Of a DNA stretch of 64,000 nucleotides, positions 27,701 through 38,013 are shown piece by piece. The translations under genes and the position numbers were made by a program. Source of the DNA: Lingula anatina (Eukaryota > Brachiopoda > Lingulata > Lingulida > Lingulidae); contig NW_019775687.1 of assembly GCF_001039355.2 (NCBI RefSeq), forward strand, positions 100,122-164,121, in the 5' to 3' direction. Every line of letters starts with the position of its first letter. Within the stretch, counting starts at the first letter, position 1. The notes under the pieces were generated by a model. That model searched no databases and was not told where the DNA came from. It worked only from the letters and a program-made list of their open reading frames with translations.

Positions 27701-29699
27701 GGTTTTATGGTTTTTGCAATATATGCATTGGTCTAAGGCATGATTTGAGCTTTTGTAAAGTATCCATGGTATGAAATTTTTTAAAAATGTGTATATTGCA
27801 AACATACTCACTCTAATTCCCCATAAGCAAAGATTAAATGTGTTTTGTTATCATTAGTACCACCAGCGTGTACGCTGGCGGTACTCATGGTTTTAGTCCC
27901 GACCCGTCTCGTACAGCTCCGCCGGCTCTTGCGGCTCTGCCGGCTCCTGCAGCTCCGCCGGCTCCGCAGTTGGGCGCCGGAAACAAGTCACCGTTACCGC
28001 TTCTCCTCCTAGACCGCAAGGACCTGTGTCCCCATCTCTTGGATTTAGGTCACATATAATCTCAACTTGAACACCCTGGTTTTTTTGTCTCCGTCGGTGC
28101 ACTGGCCTGGGCGTGACGCTTGTTGAAATGCACCCATGTCAAAATTTTTGAAAATTCAATGCTAAATATCTCCCAAACCAAAGGAATTATGGGAAAAATT
28201 ACTACAGAAGTCTGACCAAAAGTCATATGTGGAGATTCCAAATATGCCCTTGGATATGACTTTTGACCTTTTTTTTCAAGGTCAAACAAGCCCAAATTTT
28301 CTAAAAATGGGAATTTTCTGTAAAAAAATATTTGTTTGTGCTAATTTTTGGAAACTACGCAGCCCTAAGCTCTCCTGTTATAGTGAGGGGTTACCATTGG
28401 GGACTCCTTTCATCTGTGAGAGTTTGGGGTCAATCAGTGCATTTTCACGCGAGTAGCAGCCATTAGATACTGAAACTGAAAACTCGCTCTAAATCTGGAA
28501 CGGTAAATGCCAGAGACCTCTTTTTTATTGCATTTTGTAGACCTTGTCAAGTGCAATACTGGGGGTGGTGTCCATTTTTTGTTTTTGATATGGCTTAGGC
28601 GTTGCCCTTTATCAAAAATTACAACATTGCAATATTCAGTGGGGAAAATGTGAAATACTCCAAAATTAGCAGAGATACGCCCATAGTTACTATTGAACTT
28701 GAATAGGAAGTCATATACTGGTAATCTAACTGTGACCTTGAAATTGACCTTTGACCTACTTTTCATTATGAACTGCACTTTGCAAGTTTTCTGATCTTTA
28801 TATCTCCAAAACTGGCAAAGATATGCCCATAGTTACTATTGAACTTGAATAGGAAGTCATATACTAGTAATCTAACTGTGACCTTGAAATTGACCTTTGA
28901 CATACTTTTCAGTAATGCACTTTGCAAGTTTTCTGATCTTTATATATCCAAAACTGGCAAAGATACGCCCATAGTTACTATTGAACTTTAATAGGAAGTT
29001 ATATACTGGTAATCTAACTGTGACCTTGAAATTGACCTTTGACCTACTTTTCACCATGAACTGAACTTTGCAAATTTTTCAACCCTTATATCTCCAAAAC
29101 TGGCAGAGATACACCCATAGTTACTATTGAACTTTAATAGGAAGTCATATACTGGCAGTCTTATTGTGACCTTGGAATTGACCTTTGGCCTACTTTTCAC
29201 CATGAACTGAACTTTGCAAATTTTCTATCCCTTATATCTCGGAAACTGGCAGAGATAAGTCCAAAGTTACTATTGAACTTGAATAGGAAGTCATATACTG
29301 GCAATCTTACTGTGACCTTTGACCTACTATTTATGATGAACTGCACTTTGCATGTTTCCTGGCCTTCATATCTCCAAAATTAGCAAAGAAATGCCCATAG
29401 CTACTATTGAACTTCTATAGGAAGTCATATACTGTGACCTTGAAATTGACCTTTGACCTACTTTTTCACCACAAACTGAACTCTGCATATTTTCTTGCCC
29501 CTCATATCTTCAAAACTAGCAGAGATCTGCCTACTGTTGTCCCAAGGTTTTCTCTTTTGTCAGCAAATATGCAATACTGATAACGCATTTCAAGGAAAAC
29601 CAATAGGCCTATTGTCTAGAAAATCACAGGAGTCATCAGTGTTAGGAAAATACAGCTCAATTTGAAAATCTGCTTGATTTGAACAGTTATGTTTGTTCG

Positions 29700-29761
<62 letters not shown>

Positions 29762-32700
29762 TTTTTGCATATTTTGAGAACTCTTGTTTATTGCATTTTA
29801 TAGAGCTTGTCAAGCACAAGACTGGTGGTGGTGTTCATTTTTGGGGGGCGGGGTTTCCATGAGAATGCGCTTACTCCAGCTGGTGGTACAATATCCAGAG
29901 GCGGTATCGCCTCTCTGATCCTCTAGTTTTTTAATGGGATTTGCATGTGTGATTGTGTCGGTTACGCTGCACCAAAATGAATATGACAAGCTCAAAGGTT
30001 TCTGTGTATGAAATGAGTAAAATTGCATCATTTTGTATTCTGCAGTTTTATTGAAATGAAAAGTAAAAATTTCATGTTATCATTGCTTTTAATGACATCT
30101 AAATCATTGAAAAGTATCTTGATAGACATATTTATGTGGATATGAAGATTTCTTCATTATTTTTCATTGGTTAAAGTATTGTTATGTAAGCTTTTTTATG
30201 ATAAATATTATTCTTTGATATTTAATTTTGTACAGGCTCTTCCAGTTGATAAATCTGATGTATTTTGGTGTAGTGATTTGATTTATTCTTTTATTTTTAT
30301 TTTGTAATATTTCTTATGTGTTTCAGTGCACCTTTCACAGACAGGATATCCAGTATTGACTTCAATATCAATGCTAGTGAAGACAATGTAAGTAAATATA
30401 GAATGTGATAGGCAAAGAATGTTTTGCCAGTTGTGTATATTTTGATAAAAAAAAGCTTCAGATGTCTTTGCAAGGTATTTGTGAAAATATGCTAAAGGGA
30501 GTTAAAACAAAAGTTCATTATAAAAATTTTTCGATGGACCACTTTACATTTTGAATTTAAATAAACTTGATTTTATTTTTTATTTCAGCCTAGTGCTGCC
30601 ATGTTTGAACAGGTGTGTAATGAGAAGATCCAGCCATTTGACGATAATGACAGTGATGAAGACATATGGGAGGACAAGGAAGTTACCTTCTCAAGTCCAA
30701 CACAACTTAAACCTAGGTATTAATGACTAATTGACTCCATGAGTTGACTTGTGAACAATATTTAGGCAATTTTTATTTTCATTTATTAATAAAAAAAATG
30801 AAAATTTTGTAAATTTGTATACTAACTATAGAATAAATTTCAGTCTTCCAGCCAATCTTCCTACTCGTAGCACAGGAGTAAGCAGCCAGGGCAGTGATGA
30901 TGAGGAGGAGGAGGCAGGCAGCAGCTCTAGTGAGGAAGAATTAGATTCCCCTGTAATCATAAGACAAACACCATCAATTCCAGTTGCTGAAAAGATGGAT
31001 GTTGATTCCAATGATGGTATTTTTTTTTATTATTAATTTTTTTGGCTTTCACACAAGAAAATGTTTTACAAAAAAAGAAATTTGTCCCCAAAAATAACTA
31101 GCTAAAAGAGTTAAGACAAATATTGTTGTTTTGTAATTCTGTTATCATCTTATGGCTAAAAAAATAATATGCGTTCCATGTCATGTTCACAAGTAATGCA
31201 GTATGCATGCACACATGTCTATCAAGGGCATTTAAATCATGATAGTAGCTGCAGTGGCCTCCTTGTTTTACAATGAGTTTTTGCTTACTGAGGGTGAGTT
31301 TCACAAAATGGCCTGAAAATTGGTCTTAACATTGGGACCAAAGTTTTGAGCTACATCAGTTCAAAACAAACCCAAGGTACTCCACTTAATCCAGTTAATA
31401 TTGTATAAATTGATATCTTTCCTGTTATGAAATGGGCGCAATATTTCATTTGGACAACTGTTGACCTTCTTACATTTTTGTCTGGAATTACAAGTTTTCA
31501 CACTATTTATGTGCACATTAATAACTAACATTGTTTTTCCTTTGCAGCATGGCCTAATGATGTTGCTATGGGTGAAGTCCCTGTTGCCATGGATACTGTC
31601 CCAGCAGGCTGGGGAAATGCGGCAGGGGCCACAGCTAAAGAAGATAATTGGGCAGACTTTAGCAATGCCAATACATCCACAACATCTAACAGTAGCACAG
31701 ATAACTGGGCAGCATTTGGAAGCTCCAGTCCATCTCAAAGTGCAGAAGACAACTGGGCAGATTTTGCCAATTTCACACCAACTAAAGTAAAAAGGTACAT
31801 TAATTCCTCATAATGCTATTGAAAAGTTCCCACTGTTTTTAAGTGGTGGGAATTTTACATTTTTATGAATGTCATTTTTACCAAGATTGAATTAAGTATG
31901 GAAATAATACTTATTTTTGAATTTTTACAAAGTATTTTGGTGCCTGTTTTTGTGAATTGCACACTTCAAATGTGTTGTAGTGAATCTGGGCCACGGAGTA
32001 GTTCACCAATAGCTATGGATACTGAGGAAAATCCAGCTGAGGGAGCCAATGCAAGACATCGTGTCTACTGTAAGTGTTTACTGGTAGACATTCCAGTGTA
32101 AAAAAATATTATCAAAAAAGGTTGCTTTACATTAAATGGATATTCTGAATAATTATGATGTTTTCATTTATTATAATTATCAAAAGGATGAGATAGATAC
32201 TTAATGCTTTCAATGTAGATGGAGTTGGTGACATTACAGAAAAAGAAATGTGACCCGTGCCTGATTATAGAATCTTTCCATTGTAGTGTCAGCCAGTGCC
32301 CCTCCTGATCTCTCTAGTGTGATGACAGAAGCAAAGCACAATGAAAATACTAATGCGGGTGATGACAATTTAGAAAATGATGAAAATAAAAATGAAGAAG
32401 ATAAGAATGAAATCAGGTTTGTACATGTATTAATGAACAATGAAGCAGGGGATAATCTACAGACTGCAACTTTTAATAATTTTGTGCACATGCGAGGTTT
32501 ACTTAAATGTTGATCATTTGCTAGTAATCTGAAAGTGTTTTAATAGTACTGCAAGAAAGTACTGTAACCATGAAAAAAATGTCTTAAATTGTAGACTAGC
32601 TGAAGATAGTAAACGTGACCAGTCCCCAGGAATAAGTAGTAGTCCAGAGATCTCAGTGGCAGCTACAAATACAAAAACTGATAAAAAATCTGAGGAAGTA

Positions 32701-34549
32701 GTTTCCAATGAAGTGCAGCAGCAACCTGATAGTCCAGGCCAACCCTTCAGTTCAAAAGATCCAGGGGAAAGGTGAATACACATCTCAGACTACCACTAAT
32801 GCTGTAGACCTGACTCTTGTTTGCACTCTCAACTTGTGATAAGCATGTGTGCTAGAGTATTGGACTCCTTTAGTCATACAAATAGAATTGTCATTAACAA
32901 TAGCAGCAGTCAAAAGGGCATGGCATATTTACTGTGTTGCATGTGAATTGCATAATGATTCATATTCACAATATTAGTTTTGTCTGTACAACCTGATAAA
33001 GTGTATGTAAATAACAGCTTCCAAAAGTATTGAATACAAGGGTTATTTACAAGAACAACGACAATTATAATATTGATAAGCAGGTACGCATTACATGCAT
33101 GGTGGTTCAAGGTTTGTTAACTGTAGAGTGTAACCTGCAGATGTTAGAAAGACTTTGGCCTGCTGTGCACATATAGGTTGTGCTGTGTGAGTGTGTCACT
33201 GACTTGTGTTTCATCTCTTGGATTAACAGCAAAGAAGGGAAAGGAAGCATGGATGAAAACCTAGAATCTGAGGAAAAAGACCTGTTTGACTTCGATGATG
33301 ATGATGATGATGATTTAGCCGATAATTTTAAGTGAGTGATGTGCTCTTGAGGCAAGAACCAGCATGTAGCTTGGTATCAGGGTGGTGGTGAATTGTTATG
33401 AGTAAGAACTTTTTTCTTCATACTGGTCTTTTCAGCAAGCTGGCTAGCTATCTATACCGTTTCTTGTTACCTCTGCCTCTGTAAAACCAACAAGATTGCA
33501 AGTCAAGTCTTTCTTTAGTGTTGTTATGTGTCAGTTTCATTGAATTGGAAAGATAGTAATTGAAGCATAATGACTTTTTGTCAAAGTGGCATTGATTTTT
33601 TATGCTGTAGCTGCCTCTTTTGCCTGCTCTGGTGTTACTATTCTGTTAATTAAACATCTAGTATGCTACTCTCTAATTTTGCATTACTCTTGTAACATGA
33701 CCCTGCTGAAATTGCTTATACAAATATGTTACTCTAACATGAGACAAGAGCTTAACAAATGTTTAATTACTTGAAAATGGAAGCAGTTCTTGCTTATGTA
33801 AGATGACAGTTAGGTCGATATAATGGCATCACGTCAACAGAATACCAAGTCAAGTTAAAGGTTTGTGATATTTCTGGGTGCCTGCTTTCAAATCACTTGT
33901 TTGTTGGTGGTAGGCATTAATGAGCTTTTGATTTTCAAGATTGCATGGAAGTCCTTTTGCTGCTTTTTGAGTGCAGGATTTAGATTACTTTGTTTATTTA
34001 GTGTGAATTTTGAAAATTAAACATTCTTCAAGTGTGTGAATGGAAAGATTGCATTTCCCGTCATCTGAGACAGAAAAATATGTCAACCAATTAACATTGT
34101 TTTCTTACAGTTTTCTGGCTGGTGCAGGTCTCATGAAAAAGTCCTCTCTTCCAAACAGCGTGGAAACCATAAACACTACAGATATACAGGGCAATGGACC
34201 AACAGAAGGAAAAGAGGAGTCTGACAGTGAAAAGATAAAGAAAGCAAGGTACAGGAAGAGTTTTGTTTCTCATTGTTTATTCTCTTTATTTATTTATTTA
34301 GCAATGAAGGGCCAAAATCCAAAGATTGACTCTGTTATTGTTGTTTTCAGTATTAGCTTATTGTAGATGTTCTTTGAAACCGTTATTATTGTCAAGTAAT
34401 TTTCATTAAATAATGAAACTCCTGTATTTTGCTCATATCATATTACCTTGTTCTGCAGAGCTCAAGCCATGGAAGCTTTAGAACAGTATGAAAGTGCCAC
34501 CTCTACTCCAACATCTACAGACTCTACATCATCTAATGGTCCAGTGTGA
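18537..34549 (+). CDS. PPP6R3: PPP6R3-like (SAPS-domain) regulatory subunit of protein phosphatase 6 (26 coding exons, 1,016 aa)
   Basis: Exons: 18537-18593, 19763-19842, 20346-20432, 21062-21248, 21528-21665, 21862-21927, 22052-22164, 22347-22460, 22639-22768, 23017-23175, 23396-23521, 23845-23909, 24207-24325, 24628-24713, 25102-25191, 26958-27055, 30327-30387, 30589-30716, 30844-31016, 31548-31794, 31981-32069, 32287-32416, 32595-32771, 33230-33331, 34111-34248, 34459-34549. The sum is 3,051 nt and every junction phase agrees. Family signatures: MFWKF start, [83 protein letters not shown] and the C-terminal NGPV. Known SAPS proteins bind the PP6 catalytic subunit through the N-terminal helical-repeat domain (here about residues 1-540) and direct its substrates. 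The C-terminal half is acidic, Ser-rich and disordered-looking, with three DNWA[DA]F motifs and an Asp run. R1/R2/R3 paralogue assignment is uncertain, since many invertebrates may have one gene. Confidence 0.95.
18666..18731. repeat. (AT)n microsatellite
   Basis: AT run in the first coding intron of PPP6R3. Confidence 0.95.
20468..20829. mobile_element. 362 bp MITE, family unassigned
   Basis: Inverted ends CAGACATGCTGAAAA match perfectly. TA, or possibly the 5 bp TAATA, is repeated on each side (20463-20467, 20830-20834). The interior has several CGGTCCGRCAAA-like motifs in inverted arrangement. It begins 35 bp after the PPP6R3 exon 3 donor. Confidence 0.78.
25266..25602 (-). mobile_element. 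TTAA MITE family, copy 1 (inverted)
   Basis: Flanked by TTAA (25262-25265, 25603-25606), with ends AGGGATAATAACTCTTCG. The middle has a short perfect palindrome around CTCTTAAGAG. It lies in the PPP6R3 intron after exon 15. It is the reverse complement of the copies at 47974 and 62093. Confidence 0.85.
27898..28030. repeat. GC-rich short-period repeat within the Helentron-like element
   Basis: Iterated GCCGGCTC/GCAGCTCC words give a stretch far richer in GC than its surroundings. The plus frame reads as an Ala/Pro-rich peptide, but no protein is recognised. Possibly captured sequence. Confidence 0.5.
28680..29530 (+). repeat. Tandem array, ~146 bp period, about six units
   Basis: Units begin near 28680, 28826, 28968, 29114, 29260, 29394 and a degraded 29529. 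Each contains CCCATAGTTACTATTGAACT and a TGACCTTGAAATTGACCTTTG-like stretch. Spacings are 146, 142, 146, 146 and 134 bp. It is the core of the Helentron-like element. Confidence 0.88.
29701..29752. repeat. (TA)n microsatellite followed by a T run
   Basis: Lies within the Helentron-like element between the tandem array and the right terminal repeat. Confidence 0.93.
33294..33314 (+). repeat. Coding (GAT)7 run in PPP6R3
   Basis: Seven GAT codons in exon 24 encode an Asp run after FDF. Such runs may vary in length between alleles. Confidence 0.8.
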
Positions 34550-34752
34550 CACACAAATGATAACCTCAATGACAGATCAACTTGGGCTTCTAGGAGGCCA
34601 GTAGGTTGGGGAGAAAAAGGGACTGGGCAGACCCAGTGCTTTCCTTAATTGGCATTTTAAAGAGGGCAGGAATGAACCATGTCAGTATAGATCTAATGTG
34701 TCTCTTTTATATTTCCAAGAATAATATCAATGGACAAGATCACTTTGTACCC

Positions 34753-34945
34753 TTCCATGGAAAGGAAGGAGGAGATTTAGATCATGTTGATTTCTGACAG
34801 CATTCAATGGAAAACTGGATTTACTGATCAAGGACAAAAATATACAAGGTGCCAAAGAAGATTTTAGAAAACATTTTTGATATAGAGAAAGCACCCAGCT
34901 TGTTTGAACTTGTGACATCATCTACCCACATCATTAGGTTGAATA
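34753..34945 (+). repeat. 3' UTR repeat unit A
   Basis: Shares TTCCATGGAAAG, CTGATCAAGGACAAAAA and a TTTGAACT(T/G)(G/A)TGACAT stretch, in the same order, with unit B at 35129-35318. The copies are clearly diverged and lie in the PPP6R3 3' UTR. Confidence 0.65.
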
Positions 34946-35128
34946 TTTGTTAATTTGATTTTTTTAAAGTTCAGCAAGCCATATATATCTATATCAGATA
35001 TCTCTGTTAGTTACTCAGAAAAATGGGTTAATGTAACAGGTTTGATCTGTGGTACATTCAATATGCTTTTGAGTCAGTACTTTACCTTAGAATTCTTTGG
35101 TTTTAACAGACTCTTATGATCTTTTTCC

Positions 35129-35318
35129 TTTCCATGGAAAGTGGGAAGAGGAATGTTCAGATATGTTGGCTGCTGACAGTATTCAAAGGACATTGCATTC
35201 ACTGATCAAGGACAAAAAATATGCAAGGCATCCAAGAAAAATTTAGAAAAATTTTATTGATCTAGATGGAACATGTTTGAACTGATGACATTGTCTGTCC
35301 AAACCACTGTTAAATGTT
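35129..35318 (+). repeat. 3' UTR repeat unit B
   Basis: Second, diverged copy of the segment at 34753-34945, in direct orientation about 375 bp downstream. Confidence 0.65.
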
Positions 35319-37298
35319 TAGTAATATTATTGTTATTTTTGTTGTTAGGTCTGCTTAACAATGATAAGAAAACAGAGTGGATCTTAAGTGCATTTAGTAT
35401 GATTATGAATTTGCACGTTGCCTAAAAATTATTTCTTGTCCTGGATCAGTCAAAACATTTGGAGTTTGTAAGAGCATTATGATTATATCACTGCATTTCA
35501 AGGTCATGGACTGTAATCTTCCATGTAAACAAATCCACTGGTGTAGAGAAAATATTTTTAAACGGTGTGGATTTGATATTTAATGTCTGTGCAAGTATTA
35601 AATGTTATTTTTATGTAAATGCAGGCAGTACCTTTAATAATTGGAAAAGGAATACTCCACACTGTCATCTACTTCAACAAAGAGTGCAGTCCCATGTTAT
35701 ATAGGTCTATGCACACTTAAAGGTTTTTATGCTTTGTCCTTTAAGGACTTCTTATTTATTAAAAAAAATTCTTTGATTAATGTATTATTGGGAAACAAAA
35801 TCACAGCACCTGTGTACTTTACAAGATTGTGAATCTTTTGACTTGTGAAATGGATAGATAAGATCATACCCCAGGCTTTGTTAGAAAAAAATAATATAAT
35901 TTTCTTTGTACCTACATTGTGACAGTCTTACAAGGGTAATTTATTTTTGATTTTATCTCAGTCCATTTTATATGGAAATGATTTGAAATGGATCAGTGGT
36001 TGAATAGAAGAAAAGTCAGTCTGTGATACACAATATTGTAGTCATCATGTAGTAAAAGTTTTGCTGCAAGTCTTGTATTTCTCTCTAAAAAGCCGTTCCC
36101 TTGGTATATCATTGGGAAATTGTAACTTGCTTCATATTTGGTGAATGGTATTGCTGAAATATAGACAAACTATCTCTCCAAGTGCCTGTATACCTGAGTA
36201 AGCTTTGTTATCAAGGTGCTTGAATCAAGTTATAATGTTTCTGAGTATTTAATGAACAAGGTGCTGTGGAACACAAAGGCTATGCAGCATTTGTATTAGT
36301 GTCAATTTCAGAGTTTGTCTCCAGTCCTGCCATGACTGTTAATACAATTATTCCCTTTAACTCTTAAATTTGAAATGCCTAGTTTCATAAATGATTGCTT
36401 CTTAACTTTGTAAATATGCACAATATAGATAATTACTAGGCAATACTGTCCCAAGTTTTCTTGGTGGTTGTTTCCACAGGTGGTGAAATTGTTCATAGCT
36501 ACTGCTCAATTTTGAATTGTATAAATATATCAGCTGTGGATGTGGTTAACAAACCTGCTTGTTTTATCAAAGAACAGATGCCAAACTACGAGGTGTTTCA
36601 TGCATTTGTGAAGAGTTTACCAAAGCGAAGGCGGTCTTAATTCAGTAGTACAAGTATCTGTTTGTTAGAATTTTGGTCACATTTTAATTATGGGTGTATT
36701 ATGTAAAGATTTATTCTTCTGTAATTAAGTCATTATAAACATATATCACCCAAGTGGAGCACCTGTAAAACTTCTGTATTTATAAAATTTTACTTTAGAC
36801 TAAATGCTGGTAATAAGGTTAGTAATACTGGTTAACCACATGGTGCGTGGAGTTTTTGTACATGCCTTATTTTATCAAATATTATAAAACCTAAAAGAGC
36901 AATTTGTAGAAATATGTATAAAATTAAAATCTGACAAATTAAATGAATGCTACAAAAACATTTACCCATTATTTATTGTTGATTCTCTTTTGCTTCATTT
37001 GTGAATAAAAAAGTGAGCGCATTTTACATTTCATCAATCTACAAAAAATTAGTGAGCTTTTTTATGTGCAAAACTTTATTAGTACAGGAGAATAAGATTT
37101 TATGAATTATTACATCACATGAGCCATTGTATAATTTAGGTTAATCAATATGAAGGGAATGTCATAAATGTTCTTACTGTGAAAGCCTCTTTCCAGGAAA
37201 ATAAGATCTGACGTGGCATCATGTGGGCAGTTCCTCTAAAATTTTTGAGGCCCACTTCTATTACGCACAAAATGCATGTAACTATTCTTAACGACCAG

Positions 37299-37435
37299 GG
37301 CCCCATATCTCGAAAGCATCGCGTACTGCGAATAGCGATATCACATAGAGGCTACAACGTATTATATGTGGCGAGTTTTGGAATCGAGGCGCTTGCGCAC
37401 AGTCGCGATGCTCGATGCTTTCGAGATACGGGGCC
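37299..37435. mobile_element. 137 bp MITE with GGCCCC ends
   Basis: Ends GGCCCCATATCTCGAAAGC and the complement of GGCCCCGTATCTCGAAAGC, flanked by CAG (37296-37298, 37436-37438). It is nearly a complete palindrome, CpG-rich, and lies between the PPP6R3 3' end and the PLD start. It may be Harbinger-related by its ends, though the duplication is not TWA. Confidence 0.7.
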
Positions 37436-38013
37436 CAGGAGCGCTAGAGGCTAGGACTGCAAACACAAGTCCAAAACTCGACACGTTTGCCCATAATGAT
37501 GTCATGGTCACGGGAGGATATCCTCATAATTAATTTCGCTGAACTTATACTGTCACGATATGTGCGCCTTACAAAATTTCATAGAATGTCATGTTCGCGG
37601 AACTGAGTGCCAATCCCACTTTCAACTTTATTGTGGCAGGTTAATATGAATCAGAATAAGTTTTGTGATCGGAACTAAAAATCCAAAAAAGCAAGACGGG
37701 ATTAAAACTGAGTTTAAAGTGAGAAGTTTGATGTTACGAGGAGTTTCGCACAAAAAATCGAACGCTGGTTCCCCTCATAAGCTTGCCCTAGTTATTCAAC
37801 TGTGTTGAAGTATCGGAGCATACTTTTGGCCCATAGGAAAGATGGAACAGTAAACAACGAACCGTGCCAACAACGACGCGATCGGCTACTTAAGATATAA
37901 GGAGCAAGGGAACTCAAGAAGTATGTGTCCTTGGTAATATCCAGAAATTCCCCGAAATGGACATTATATCCAGAATACTTAAGTTATAAAACGCTTTCCT
38001 ACTTTGTATTTGT

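Larger units (their letters stand above)
27851..29926 (+). mobile_element. Helentron-like (pearl/HINE-type) non-autonomous element
   Basis: The left end has GTACCACCAGC, about 16 variable bases, then CTCATGG (27857-27890). The same pattern appears inverted at 29857-29889. After the right inverted repeat comes a terminal hairpin (AGAGGCG-GTAT-CGCCTCT, 29897-29914), then CTAG followed by T. Asymmetric terminal repeats with a 3' hairpin and CTRR end are Helitron/Helentron features. The left end also folds (27857-27868 with 27873-27884). The core holds a ~146 bp tandem array and a (TA)n tract, as described for bivalve 'pearl' elements. No Rep/helicase is present. The left boundary is approximate. 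It lies in the PPP6R3 intron before exon 17. Confidence 0.65.
34550..37020 (+). other. PPP6R3: Probable PPP6R3 3' UTR
   Basis: After the TGA the sequence is AT-rich without a sustained ORF, up to an AATAAA at 37004-37009. It contains two diverged copies of a ~190 bp segment. The poly(A) site is unproven and earlier ones may be used. Confidence 0.4.

Noticed and set aside
28434-29057. Minus-strand ORFs with repeated [13 protein letters not shown]
   Set aside because: They are translations of the 146 bp tandem array inside a mobile element.
28680-29530. Regularly spaced repeats suggesting a CRISPR-like array
   Set aside because: The whole 146 bp unit repeats with no unique spacers, and the DNA is eukaryotic.
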